A stretch of DNA of 64,000 nt, from positions 1 through 64,000 of the forward strand of contig JACQFD010000040.1 in the NCBI GenBank assembly GCA_016200225.1, given 5' to 3'. Positions within the stretch are counted from its first letter, which is position 1. Every line of letters starts with the position of its first letter. A model generated the notes under the pieces. That model was not told the origin of the DNA and did no database searches. It saw only the letters and a list, made by a program, of their open reading frames with translations. Positions 17,101 through 25,637 of the stretch are shown piece by piece. Position numbers and translations under genes: made by a program. This stretch comes from Planctomycetota bacterium. Its GTDB lineage: Bacteria; Planctomycetota; UBA1135; JACQFD01.

Positions 17101-17800
17101 ATATCGAAATAAACGCGTCCGCGTCGGATTTGAAGCGGACCTGCGATTTGAAGTAAAGGACGCCGATGTCGCGGATCGTCGAAATTTCAATATCGAAATT
17201 CGGCTGGAATTTTCTCCGCGCGAGCGCCTGCCATCGAAGCGGCGTCTCGCTAAGAATCGACGCGGCGGTCTGGTCGAACGCGAGTCCGCGCTCGGGCGCG
17301 AAGGGGACTTGAATCGCGCTCTGGACGCCGTCGCCGAACGGTCCGATCACGGCGGCGTGCGCGAGAAGGCCCGGGAAAAACTCTTCGCCGCCCGAAAGCC
17401 GCGCCCAGTCGCCGCTCCGCGTGATCGAGTCCATTTCGAGGAGCCGCAGCCGAAGTTCGAGCCGGCCCGTCGGCGCGGCGCCATGTAACAAATCGTTCGT
17501 GCGCTTCAATACGGCATTCTTGTCGGCGACGCGGTCGATCAGGCCGAACGCGCGGTTCAGTAATATCTCAGATGCGTCGGCCGTCGGATTCTTTACAACT
17601 TCGTCGAGCAGCGCGTGCACGGCTTTATCGTAATCGCCGCTCGAGAGTCCGGGCGGATTCAGGACGAGCCGCGGCCATTGCGACGATGCGGCCTGCGGAC
17701 CGTTCCGCACGGCCGCGGCGGGTCCGGCCGCGGGAAACCAAAGAAAAGCGGCGGCCAGCGCGGGGACGACGGAATGGCGCGCGAACGAAACGCAGGACAT
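14111..17800 (-). CDS. Secreted TPR-DUF3857 protein with inactivated transglutaminase-like domain
   Basis: The product of 1229 residues has a signal peptide (PALAAAFLWFPAAGPAAA), a beta region, TPR-like helices at about 330-620 and a DUF3857 domain at about 665-820 (IVDQQIEHVFQDGSTETEITSV cut by positions near 15,780). A transglutaminase-like fold follows at about 880-1010. Where the family has G-D-C-K-D this protein has EKRGNPIALYG, so the catalytic Cys is replaced by Pro near residue 917. The His position reads FNRYQGILF, while the Asp (WVDMTAKYQPFG) is kept. It is therefore probably a pseudoenzyme with a binding role. It lies 40 bases after its intact paralogue at 17841 and is likely co-transcribed and possibly a partner. 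DUF3857 proteins are generally periplasmic and poorly understood. Confidence 0.82.
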   Translation of the reverse strand: MSCVSFARHSVVPALAAAFLWFPAAGPAAAVRNGPQAASSQWPRLVLNPPGLSSGDYDKAVHALLDEVVKNPTADASEILLNRAFGLIDRVADKNAVLKRTNDLLHGAAPTGRLELRLRLLEMDSITRSGDWARLSGGEEFFPGLLAHAAVIGPFGDGVQSAIQVPFAPERGLAFDQTAASILSETPLRWQALARRKFQPNFDIEISTIRDIGVLYFKSQVRFKSDADAFISIFNNVSHAVWWNGAKIFSYDADTAQKEPLVPIPVHISAGWNQLLVKTDARGANLIMRFVDADGRTLKDFDEEINLTEHALAPNPAPAPAMKPFRRAEDRVADLISRANDADLAAELRAVRGSIRINNEKSSEGLADLRAAAAALPTRADIQFALAEATVAAAYLPPTESKNRARESLDLTIKLDPAHVPALLMRADLQARDDRMEDALQTLNEAEKANPNSYLIPRARALVFGRLQWPSERRKAVEKAAVLAPKRADLQLDLAREANGAAETELYISCLERGHEQDASNAAILSALMSHWIHNGQATRVVAEQERALELYQSDDYRESLARTLEMTGARDRAIGIRKEIRERRKNDKSAFENLIASLRLAKRDDEAEKFLAEEFNKKPSDGYVRNWYREVGGGLEDEAFFNKYRANCMDAIKNYKPTKEFEKAPDALIVDQQIEHVFQDGSTETEITSVVRVNDQEGIRMHGSAEFRGDLLELKVVHSDGTYDEPTPAKNDFALPNLKPGDFILTRSRAFHEAGPGERPQLGQFNFQSTERPFAFSQYVLSLPKNNALRLVERHYDGEHQVAEGDAEITHIFTKTNSPRVLPEYSAPDPNQYLPWVKAGVSRTIEDLYRAFRASQLRSMDVTEEIRAAAADAVAAANAKSDREKAAALYKFTNDLLVERAGNNAVRSLLEKRGNPIALYGALLKATDVPFDLVAIRGFMEGTDDEVEPDFLDFNRYQGILFRVRPRESAEPIWVDMTAKYQPFGARLFQSSGAEALILGESGPERIQMPGLPMEEAMQAEIESTAELKGGQAAYVKVKITFRNSFSWILRERFKNLTADIKKAQISGISNRFVEGIELEKYDFDGLEDATKPFGLHFEGTVSNFLRQGAATFESPLVLAQEAPAKEFSGKSKRKLPIRLGNLRYQREKLTIKLADAQSFGETPQNIVKDAFTTHYELKLQKSDREIVVERIFVRKPGTIPAQEFTQFLTFHREIEEAEQLKLPILEK

Positions 17801-17840
17801 GACGACCTTTTGTTAAATTTAAGGAACGGTTTTGTTGAAT

Positions 17841-20800
17841 TTACTGTTTCAGAACGATTTCGCGCGCTTCCGCTTCGTCCAGTTTACGCGCGAAATCGCG
17901 AAACGATGGATACTGATCCGGTTTCACGCGCGGCGTGGCCGTCGACGACGTCGCGTGAATGGTTATTTCATTTCCCGTCTGGGACGTTTCGATCGAGTAG
18001 GCGCCGAACGGCGACGATTCCTTTTCCGATTTCGGAAGGGATTTGACCGTCAATCCGCCCGCGAGTTTATAATGAATCACGAGATCCGAAGACTCCGGAA
18101 TGCCGAGCAGCAAATCATAATTACGTTTCGACTCGGGCGCGCGCTCCAGAAGATTGCGGGGCGTCACCGTGAGCGGCAGCGCGTAATCGTTGCCTTTCGA
18201 TTTTGCGAGCTTTTCGATTTCGATACTCGCGCGAATCTCGACGCGTTCGCCGAGGTTCTGTAAATTTGACGTTTCGAGATCGTTAACTTTGGTCCGGCCG
18301 AGGCGTGGCGAAAGAAATCGTTCCAAATTCTCCTTCTGCGCGCCTTTTTCATTCGAGAAAAACTCGCGGAGGCGCACGTCGATGCCGCCCGTCGGCCGCA
18401 GCGTGAGCTGGCCCTTCGCGGAACCGTCGGCCGCGACTTCAAGACTGATTTCCATATTTTCCCGGTTAAAGGAAGCATCGGGATAACCCACGTCTTTTAA
18501 TATTGGCTTTCCATCGTCGATGACGACGACCGTGGCGCCATAGTCCATGTCCGGAAGAATGCCCATCGGATGATTCGTGGCGGTGCCGTCGAGAAAAATG
18601 CCCGGCCTACCATCTTTTTCGGGAACATAAGCGATGCAATGATTAAATAAATTAACCATCGGCAGCGTCATGTCCTCGATGTCGCGCGTTTCGTCGGCGT
18701 GGATCAAGACGGGATCGGCCTTGATCCCGGCGTCGGCGAGCATCGTTCTTATTAAGATTGCTTTATCTTTACAATCGCCGTACTGGCGGTCGAAAATCGT
18801 CGACGCCTGATAGGGCCGGTATCCGTGAACGCCGAATTCCCACGCGTTGTAGCGCACGTCGGTGACTACAAAATCGTAAATGGCCCGAATCTTCTCCATT
18901 TCGGTAGTCTTGCCTTGTATCAATTGCGCGACGCGGTCCTTGATCGCGGGGCTCGACTCGCATTCTTTTTCGATAAGATTCCACCACCAGCCGACGAACT
19001 CCTCCCACTTGCCGTAGGTCGATACGGATACGCTCGGCGCGAACTCGACCGCGCCCGGCATCGACGACTCGAGCGGCGGTTTTTTGAGGCCGGTCATTTT
19101 GAAACGATAGATTCTTAACTTATCCGCGGCGCTCATCGAAACCGCCGGTTGCGGCGCTTCGTTGCGCTGGCGGAAATGTAATTCCCGCTCGGGCGGCGCG
19201 AGATAGATCTGTTCGGAGGATCGCGTCGCGGCGACGCCGAGACCATGAAACAAATGTCGCGTTCCGAAATAATTACCGAAGACGCCGACTTTGATTGTAT
19301 CAATTCGCGCCTCGACGTCGATCGTGTCGCCGGGCGCGACGGGCGGAAACTTCACCCACGCGCTTCCGGGCGACGTCGGCGCGTCGTCGACTTTGCCATC
19401 TTTACGAATCACGCGCGCGCGGCGGATTCGCACCTGCTCCTCGTCGGAGTCGTGCGAAAAACCGTACGAATCGAGCCGTTTCGCGCCCTCCTCGTTCAAA
19501 ATAGTAGCTATCAAATGTTCATAACGCTGCGTCGTTCCGTCGTTGTTTAATTTATATGCGAGTTGATTCAAGATCACTTCATACGGTTCGTCCGACGCGG
19601 CGACGCTCGCCGGCGCGGATTTTAAGAATTCGAGCGCGTCGACCCGAAATTCATCCTCGAACGGTTTGACGCTCGATTTTAAATATTCGAGATATCGACG
19701 CGTCGTGCGATCCTTGGGATCGAGTTGCACCGCCTGCTCGAGCGCGAGCGTGGCGCCGGCCTGGTCGTCGAGCAGCGATAGCGAGAATGCTAATTTTGCA
19801 TGCGTGCCCGCGTCCTCGGGACAGATCGCGAGCGCGGCTTGAAACTCGCGAAGCATATCGTCCTTCCTGCGTCCCGCGAGATGCAGCCGCGCTTTCTCCA
19901 CGTGATCCGTTTTCGAATACGGATTGAATTGTAACGATTCGTCGAGCAGGCGATGCGCGTCGTCGACGCGCCCCTGCGATAACAACATTTGGCGAAGGAT
20001 ACCGATCGCGCCGTGCGCCGTCGCGCGATCCGCCGCGATCGCCGCGCGCAAACGCGCTTCGCCGTCCTGAATCAGGCCCTGGTTGAAATCGTAGTTTCCG
20101 ATTTTTTGATTGATCTCACAATCGAGTTTTCCCGCGTCCGTGGCCGCGGCGTCTTTTTCGAGCCGGACGGCCTCGGATTCGAGGTTTTGTCGATTTAAAT
20201 AATCCGAAAATGCAAGAATCGCCTGCAGATTCGCCGGCGCGATTTTGCGCGCGCGGTCGAGCCACATTCGCTCGTTGCGCTCGATCGGAAGGGTTCGTTT
20301 ATAATGATCCGCGAGCGCGAGCGCCGCCGAAAAATTAGTATTATCGAGCGCGTACGCTTTCTCCATTTCGCGGCGGAAAGGATTCAATTCCTTCTCTTCC
20401 TCGCGGCGCGTCTGCTGTCGCAGACTGTCCGCGTAAAAAACGCGATAGGCCGCCGAGTCGGGATCGGCCCCGACGGCGATTCCGGCGGAGGCGCGCCACG
20501 ACGGGTTTCCCTGATCCTCGCCCTGCCGGTTTTTCATTAAGAATCCGTGGCGAAACGCGGCGGCCGCGCGCGATTTATCTTTTGCAACCGCCGGCTCGGA
20601 CGCGGGCTTCGATTCCGTGGCATTTGCGGCGTCCGCCGCGGGAATCGCGGCGAGTTGACTAAAATAAGTGATCGCGTCGGCGTTTTCGTCGTTCATTAAC
20701 ATTACAGAACGCGCGGCGTCGGCGGCGACGACCCGGCGGGCGTCGAACGGTAGATTAAGAATCGGCGAACCGCCGCCGTCGGCCATCCGGCAGGAGAATT

Positions 20801-21650
20801 TCCATTCGTTTTCCTGCACGCAGACTTTGGCGAGAATCTCGTGAACGCCGCGGGATAATTGTAATAAGATCGAATCCTGATCGAACGCGATTTCGCGCCG
20901 CAGATTGCGATCCAAAACTAATTTTCCGTCGACCCAAAACCGCACCGCCTCGCCGCTTGAAATATAAAATTTAATATTCTGCCCGGTGGCGAGATCGAAC
21001 GTCGTCCGCAGATAGGCGTGCACCTGCTGGTTTGGACGCATCAATTCACCGAGCGGTATTTGTGCAAACGGCGGCAGGTCGTGCGGCAGATCGCGCCAGC
21101 GCACGTCGCGCTCCTTCCCGCGGGCCGTGAGATCCGCCGCGAAACCCTTTTCCGGCTCGTCGGCGCGCGCGAATCCGCCGCCGCGTTCATTATCGAACGG
21201 CCCGATCATGGTCCAGTCGAGAACGTATCCGAGGTTTTTGATACATTCACGATAGCGATTGACGTCGCCCGTACGCCACGCGCAGACCGCGCGGGAATAA
21301 TTCCAAATTGTAAACAACCTCGGCGGCAGTTTCGCGGAGGGAATCTTATCCATTTCCCGCGCGAGTTGCGCAAAGCCCGAAACGGCGGGCGCGAGATCGA
21401 GCATTTTCCAAAATTCATATTCTCCGAGCGCCAGATTGGTTGCATCCGGCCGGGCGACGGCAAGTTCACAAATGGAACTTAACGAACCAAGCGCCTTGTC
21501 GAATGCCTGCCCGTCCAATCCCCGCGTCTCGAGCGCGAGCACGTCTTCTTCGCGCTGCAACACGGCGGACGCGCCGCCGGGGAATTGTGCAATCGAGGCG
21601 CGGGACGCGAATGCAAGAATCAGAAAATTAAATAACAGTGCGCGTTTCAT
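17841..21650 (-). CDS. Secreted TPR-DUF3857-transglutaminase protein
   Basis: This protein of about 1270 residues is exported by the signal KRALLFNFLILAFASRASIAQ; I start at the ATG at 21650, and ATGs at 21659 and 21701 are alternatives. A large TPR region lies at about 380-660. DUF3857 follows at about 685-850 (YEVILNQLAYKLNNDGTTQR). The transglutaminase-like domain keeps a complete triad: C960 in YGDCKDKA, H1004 in LFNHCIAYV and D1021 in FLDGTATNHPMG. This predicts a functional cysteine protease or acyltransferase in the periplasm. It precedes the degenerate paralogue at 14111. EF-hand and NYN-domain genes lie upstream on the same strand, but the gap of over 100 bases leaves operon membership open. 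Confidence 0.85.
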   Translation of the reverse strand: MKRALLFNFLILAFASRASIAQFPGGASAVLQREEDVLALETRGLDGQAFDKALGSLSSICELAVARPDATNLALGEYEFWKMLDLAPAVSGFAQLAREMDKIPSAKLPPRLFTIWNYSRAVCAWRTGDVNRYRECIKNLGYVLDWTMIGPFDNERGGGFARADEPEKGFAADLTARGKERDVRWRDLPHDLPPFAQIPLGELMRPNQQVHAYLRTTFDLATGQNIKFYISSGEAVRFWVDGKLVLDRNLRREIAFDQDSILLQLSRGVHEILAKVCVQENEWKFSCRMADGGGSPILNLPFDARRVVAADAARSVMLMNDENADAITYFSQLAAIPAADAANATESKPASEPAVAKDKSRAAAAFRHGFLMKNRQGEDQGNPSWRASAGIAVGADPDSAAYRVFYADSLRQQTRREEEKELNPFRREMEKAYALDNTNFSAALALADHYKRTLPIERNERMWLDRARKIAPANLQAILAFSDYLNRQNLESEAVRLEKDAAATDAGKLDCEINQKIGNYDFNQGLIQDGEARLRAAIAADRATAHGAIGILRQMLLSQGRVDDAHRLLDESLQFNPYSKTDHVEKARLHLAGRRKDDMLREFQAALAICPEDAGTHAKLAFSLSLLDDQAGATLALEQAVQLDPKDRTTRRYLEYLKSSVKPFEDEFRVDALEFLKSAPASVAASDEPYEVILNQLAYKLNNDGTTQRYEHLIATILNEEGAKRLDSYGFSHDSDEEQVRIRRARVIRKDGKVDDAPTSPGSAWVKFPPVAPGDTIDVEARIDTIKVGVFGNYFGTRHLFHGLGVAATRSSEQIYLAPPERELHFRQRNEAPQPAVSMSAADKLRIYRFKMTGLKKPPLESSMPGAVEFAPSVSVSTYGKWEEFVGWWWNLIEKECESSPAIKDRVAQLIQGKTTEMEKIRAIYDFVVTDVRYNAWEFGVHGYRPYQASTIFDRQYGDCKDKAILIRTMLADAGIKADPVLIHADETRDIEDMTLPMVNLFNHCIAYVPEKDGRPGIFLDGTATNHPMGILPDMDYGATVVVIDDGKPILKDVGYPDASFNRENMEISLEVAADGSAKGQLTLRPTGGIDVRLREFFSNEKGAQKENLERFLSPRLGRTKVNDLETSNLQNLGERVEIRASIEIEKLAKSKGNDYALPLTVTPRNLLERAPESKRNYDLLLGIPESSDLVIHYKLAGGLTVKSLPKSEKESSPFGAYSIETSQTGNEITIHATSSTATPRVKPDQYPSFRDFARKLDEAEAREIVLKQ

Positions 21651-21774
21651 GATTTTCATAATTATCCATTGACGATTCGCAAACCGCGCGGAATCCGGCA
21701 ATCGAAACCTCGTGGCGCGAACAACGCGCGGATTCTAACAGTCGACCGGTGCGCATCGCCCGTGCGACGCGTTC

Positions 21775-22320
21775 TTACTTTCGGTCGTAGCGATCGGAGG
21801 GACGTGTGGTGGCGCGCGACGAGGCGCCTCCCAAGCGAAACGGCCCGCTCGCCGGGCGTGTCTCGGCGTTCGCGGCGGTGCGCATAGCGGCACTGCGACT
21901 TGTTGCATCTGCCGGCGCGCTTTCCGGGCGCGATTCGGGTAGTTGTGAAATTCCCGCGCCGTTCTCGATGAGTTTCTTGAATTGAATCAAGAACTCGCCG
22001 AGATCGACGCGCCCATCCGCGTCGCGATCATAAACTGTAAATTCCCGTCGATCGATTTGTAAAACGTGTCTTAATTCGCGCAACGAGAGCCATCCATTTC
22101 CGTCCGAATCGGCGCGTTTGAAAAACTCCTCGGCCTGCGATTGCGAGTAGGCATCGCGAACGCGCGTCACGCGCTGGCCGGGCGTCAAGACTTCCACGCC
22201 GCGCACGGGTGCGGGGTTGTTTGTCGGCTGACTGTTCGAGTTCTGAGCGTCGCCCTGTGCGGGCGTCCAGTGTTCGCCCAACATACTACAAATCAGAATT
22301 GCAGCGACGCGTTCACGCAT
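21775..22320 (-). CDS. Secreted EF-hand calcium-binding protein
   Basis: This 181-residue protein has an N-terminal hydrophobic export signal and two canonical 12-residue EF-hand loops. The first is D71-S-D73-G-N75-G-W-L-S79-L-R-E82. The second is D98-R-D100-A-D102-G-R104-V-D106-L-G-E109. All calcium ligands including the final Glu are in place. A Pro/Ala/Ser/Thr-rich tail follows (residues 120-181) with no fold. EF-hand proteins of this kind are common in planctomycetes and related bacteria; the partner is unknown. Confidence 0.82.
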   Translation of the reverse strand: MRERVAAILICSMLGEHWTPAQGDAQNSNSQPTNNPAPVRGVEVLTPGQRVTRVRDAYSQSQAEEFFKRADSDGNGWLSLRELRHVLQIDRREFTVYDRDADGRVDLGEFLIQFKKLIENGAGISQLPESRPESAPADATSRSAAMRTAANAETRPASGPFRLGGASSRATTRPSDRYDRK

Positions 22321-22424
22321 GGTTTTTCAATGCCAAACATCCTTCGGCCTGCCCCGCGCCCGCGCTGAAATCGACGGATCGATCAAGCGCGGCGCGAGGT
22401 CGGGAGGATTTTTCGTTAGTAATT

Positions 22425-23834
22425 CTAAATCAGCTCTTCGCGGCCGAGCGCAAGATACGAATCCGTGCTTTCTCGCATGGATTCGGGCCCGACGTCGGGG
22501 AAGGACGCGAGTTCGACGCGACAGCCCTGCGAGCGCAGCGCTGGAATCAAAGCTAATAATTCCGGATCGGAGCCGGCGAGAACGATGCAATCGACACGAT
22601 TCGCGAGTCGACTCGCTTCGAGTGGCAGCGAGGCCGCGGCATCCGGTCGGCGAAGCATCTCGACGCCGACGTCGCTGCGGCGGATTTCAAATCCCGCCGA
22701 GCGAAGATGCGACATAAACGATGGATCCGATGCATCGCGTTCGGCGAGAAATGCCATGGCGCGAACCGCGCCGCGACCGCGCAGAACGCTCGACATTAAT
22801 TTTGTAAAAGATACAACTCGACCGAATTGTTTCTTTGCCGTTCGTTGCAAACTCGGAACATCCGCAATAATCGCGACGCGCTGCGCCGCAAAAAGAGACA
22901 TCGATCCCGTGGAGTTTGGAACCGAAGCCATCGGTGCCGACACTTGCATTGGCTGACTGCGCGGTGCGGACTCGCCGTAGAGTGAGCTGGGCGCGGATCC
23001 GGGCGTCAGCGAACGCTGCAATTGCGCTCGAAGTTCGTCGATTTCCCGGCGAAGACCGCCGACGTCGCCCGTTGGCGGTGCGCCGTAGGAAGTCGTGCCA
23101 TAGGACGGCGCCTGCGGCGGCGGCGAAAAAGACAGAGGCGGCGGCGAAAACGACAGCGGCGCCGAATAGGACGGCGGCATTTCGCCGTAGTTCGGCGAAG
23201 GCGAAGACTCGATGAGCGACTCCGCCGGCGTTACTTCGAAGTTACCCCGACCACCACGGCGAGGGGGTCGTTCGCGGTGTTGTTGACCTACGCCAAACTC
23301 TTCCGAGGGAGGACCGGATGGCAAACCGAGACCGGAATCTCCCGGACGGCGCCGATCTCGCTCGAATCGTCCGCCGCCGCTTCTGCTTTCGCGACGAGGA
23401 CCCTCATCGCGACCGCCTCGACGACCGCCTCGGCGGCGGCGATTGTCGCGATCCTCGAGTTCGCGAACGGGAATTTCGGCACCGTGAATGTGATCGTCGA
23501 CGGGTTCGACACCGCGCGATTCGACGGATTCACGGCGATGGGTTCGAAGAGCGGACGCCTTCGCTTCGGCGGAGTCGTCGATTGGAACCACGTCGCCAAA
23601 AAGGTCCGAACCGGACCCGGTGACGCCACTCTCGACTTCGGGAACCGGCTCCGATTTCCAATCGCCTTCAGAATTTTGAATCGGCGGCGTGGAGCGGGCG
23701 GGGGGTTCGGAGGGAATATAAGATTCGGACGCAGGGTTATTTTGCGGGACAGGCGACGTGTGGTGGGACGGTGCGGGTTTCGCGGACTCGTCCTCTGGAA
23801 AAAGTCCCTCGGCAAAATTGGCGGGAGATGACAT
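22425..23834 (-). CDS. NYN-domain protein with long Pro/Arg-rich N-terminal region
   Basis: The product has 469 residues. The last 150 form a PIN-like NYN (LabA/DUF88) domain: VAIIADVPSLQRTAKK opens it, and DCIVLAGSDPELLALIPALRSQGCRVELASFP holds the usual acidic residue and the G-x-x-V-E pattern near its end. NYN domains are usually metal-dependent RNases. Here the first acidic motif is I-A-D-V-P where D-x-x-N is common, so activity needs caution. The first 300 residues are low-complexity: RRRGGRRGGRDEGPRR-type Arg/Gly stretches, which often bind RNA, and repeated SFSPPP units. The Arg/Gly region with a nuclease-like domain suggests an RNA-processing role; this is inference. Confidence 0.72.
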   Translation of the reverse strand: MSSPANFAEGLFPEDESAKPAPSHHTSPVPQNNPASESYIPSEPPARSTPPIQNSEGDWKSEPVPEVESGVTGSGSDLFGDVVPIDDSAEAKASALRTHRRESVESRGVEPVDDHIHGAEIPVRELEDRDNRRRRGGRRGGRDEGPRRESRSGGGRFERDRRRPGDSGLGLPSGPPSEEFGVGQQHRERPPRRGGRGNFEVTPAESLIESSPSPNYGEMPPSYSAPLSFSPPPLSFSPPPQAPSYGTTSYGAPPTGDVGGLRREIDELRAQLQRSLTPGSAPSSLYGESAPRSQPMQVSAPMASVPNSTGSMSLFAAQRVAIIADVPSLQRTAKKQFGRVVSFTKLMSSVLRGRGAVRAMAFLAERDASDPSFMSHLRSAGFEIRRSDVGVEMLRRPDAAASLPLEASRLANRVDCIVLAGSDPELLALIPALRSQGCRVELASFPDVGPESMRESTDSYLALGREELI

Positions 23835-24195
23835 TTGTAGTTTAACGAAAGGTAGGGCGGCTATCGGCCGCGAATTGTAGTAACAGAGAAATCCCCGTGC
23901 GCAGATTCAACTTCAGTCGAATGGCTGCATCGCCGAATTTGGCGGAAGCGGGGAGCGCTCGCAGGGTTCAAATCTTGAACCTTCATACGAAGTTTGCATG
24001 TCTCTCAGGCGATCGCAGGCTCTAATGATCGCTCCGTTCAACGCGTTAACGACGTTCGCAAAGCCGCGGCATCGCAAAGACACGGCCACGGCATCGCATG
24101 AAACCGGCGATGACTTCGTTTTCGAGCGCCAACATGATAAACGACACGACACTTCGTTCCAACGAAACCTGCCCGTGAATCGCCAAATTCCCAAT
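23835..24195. other. Divergent intergenic region, no gene seen
   Basis: These 361 bases lie between the NYN-domain gene (minus) and the lipoprotein gene (plus). A plus-strand frame runs back to 23998, but its first 66 codons look like random sequence (many Arg, His and Thr). I therefore place the lipoprotein start at 24196. A short inverted repeat GGTTCAAATCTTGAACC (23966-23982) could be an operator. No tRNA is present despite the GGTTCAAATC word. Confidence 0.45.
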
Positions 24196-24711
24196 ATGTC
24201 GAAGCTGGAACTTGCGAAATATTTACTTCTGTTCGCCGTCGTGTTCGCGCCCGGCTGCCGGTCGGCCTTCGGCGTTGATCCACTCAAGGAACCCGAAAAG
24301 GCCGCGAAATTGCCCGGTTCATGGTCCGCCGAATTGCGCGGCGGATTCGGCGGCATGGCGACGGAGCGATACTTCCTCGAATTCGACGGCGAGCGAGCGT
24401 GGATCCTCTCGTCGAAATTGGACGCGTCGAACGAAACCGTGCCGTTCGGGCGCGAAGTGACGCCGGCCGAGTACGAGCGATTTGTATTAACCGCGCTGTC
24501 GCTCGATCCTTTGCACTGGAGCGACCGGCGCGTGGATGCGATCGGACCGATGGAAACGTTAATATTAAATTTTCAAGTCGCCGACGGCGCGCGGAGCGTG
24601 CGCATCGACGCTCCGGACGCGACGGAGCGATTGTTGGTGGATCGCCTGCGCGCGCTCGCGAATTCGCCGCCGCCATACAAATCCGAACAAAACGCCGGAA
24701 GTAACAGATGA
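24196..24711 (+). CDS. Putative lipoprotein of unknown function
   Basis: This 171-residue protein starts at the ATG at 24196, giving a short N-terminus and hydrophobic segment ending in LLLFAVVFAPGCRSA. The cysteine follows A-P-G and is a plausible lipidation site. The mature part is a compact alpha/beta domain (AELRGGFGGMATERYFLEFDG; RFVLTALSLDPLHW; VADGARSVRIDAPDATERL) with no family that I recognise. The stop overlaps the folD start by four bases (ATGA), so the two genes are translationally coupled. The link to folate metabolism is likely incidental. Confidence 0.65.
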   Translation: MSKLELAKYLLLFAVVFAPGCRSAFGVDPLKEPEKAAKLPGSWSAELRGGFGGMATERYFLEFDGERAWILSSKLDASNETVPFGREVTPAEYERFVLTALSLDPLHWSDRRVDAIGPMETLILNFQVADGARSVRIDAPDATERLLVDRLRALANSPPPYKSEQNAGSNR

Positions 24712-25631
24712 CGGCCGCGCCGCTCGCGGGGGATCCGATCGCCGCGGCGCTGCGCGAAGAAGCGCTGCGGATCGCGCAAACAATAATAAAAACGCGCGGA
24801 CGCGCGCCGATGCTGGCCGTGGTCGCATCGGCGGACGAATCGGCCAAAATGTACGCGGAAAAGATACGTAAGGACGCGGCGAAATGTGAAATTACAGTTC
24901 GAATCGTTCCGTTCGCGGCGGATATTACGAATGCGCGCGCGGTCGAATTGTTGGATTCGCTCGCCGCCGACCCGGAGATCGATGCAATATTGTTACAAAC
25001 GCCGCTCCCGGCCTCGGTCGACGCGGCCGCGCTCGCGGATCGAATTCCGGCGGGCAGGGACGTCGACGGCGCTTCGCTCGCGAGCGCGGGTTCGGCGGCG
25101 CTAGGGCGCCGCGGCGCGCGATTTCCCGCGACGGCCGCGGCCGTTTTGGAAATCGTCCGGCGCTCGAATATAAAGATTGCCGGATCGCGCGCCGTCGTTC
25201 TCGGACGCAGCGCCGTTGTGGGGCGTCCCGCGGCGTTTGGTTTGTTAACGATGGACGCGACGGTGACCGTCGCGCATTCGAAGACAAAGGATATCATTAA
25301 TATTACAAAAGAAGCCGACATCGTCGTGGCCGCGATCGGCAAACCGGCGTTCGTTGACGAGTCGTGGATCAAACCCGGCGCGCTCGTCGTCGACGTGGGA
25401 ATCCACCGGTTGACCGACGCCGCGCGCGTTCGCGAATTATTTATAAACGATCCCGCGCGCGTCGCCGCATTCGAACAAAAAGGCTCGGTCGTCGTCGGCG
25501 ACTGCCATCCGAATGTCGCGGGCGTCGCCGGAATGTTAACTCCCGTTCCCGGCGGCGTCGGACCCGTGACTTCCGCGATATTACTAAAAAACGCCGCCCT
25601 CGCGGCCGCGGGCGGCGTTTCGTTAAATTAA
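24708..25631 (+). CDS. folD: FolD bifunctional methylenetetrahydrofolate dehydrogenase/cyclohydrolase (divergent)
   Basis: FolD oxidises 5,10-methylene-THF with NAD(P) and hydrolyses the product to 10-formyl-THF. The 307 residues contain the family blocks in order: DESAKMYAEKIRKDAAKCEI, ILLQTPLPASVD, PAGRDVDGAS, the Rossmann segment AVVLGRSAVVGRPAA, ADIVVAAIGKPAFVDESWIKPGALVVDVGI and PVPGGVGPVTSAILLKNA. Compared with the standard S-x-x-Y-V-x-x-K motif the catalytic Lys is kept, but Met stands at the Tyr position with Tyr one place later. The usual PCTP block is FPATA. Both functions are therefore plausible but altered kinetics are possible. The 3' end encodes a hairpin that terminates the opposing gene. 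Confidence 0.88.
   Translation: MTAAPLAGDPIAAALREEALRIAQTIIKTRGRAPMLAVVASADESAKMYAEKIRKDAAKCEITVRIVPFAADITNARAVELLDSLAADPEIDAILLQTPLPASVDAAALADRIPAGRDVDGASLASAGSAALGRRGARFPATAAAVLEIVRRSNIKIAGSRAVVLGRSAVVGRPAAFGLLTMDATVTVAHSKTKDIINITKEADIVVAAIGKPAFVDESWIKPGALVVDVGIHRLTDAARVRELFINDPARVAAFEQKGSVVVGDCHPNVAGVAGMLTPVPGGVGPVTSAILLKNAALAAAGGVSLN
25586..25620 (-). terminator. Terminator of the VWA gene, inside the folD 3' end
   Basis: AAACGCCGCCC (25589-25599) pairs perfectly with GGGCGGCGTTT (25610-25620) around a 10-base loop. Read on the minus strand the stem ends in GTTTTTT (six U), a strong intrinsic terminator 18 bases after the VWA gene stop. On the plus strand the same bases encode folD residues near the C-terminus (NAALAAAGG), so the element is fully coding there. 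On the plus side the following bases (CGTTAAATTAA) give only a weak U-run. Confidence 0.8.
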
Positions 25632-25637
25632 CTGAAG

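Noticed and set aside
23950-23990. Possible tRNA (GGTTCAAATC word)
   Set aside because: No acceptor or anticodon stems can be formed around the word; it is part of a short inverted repeat.
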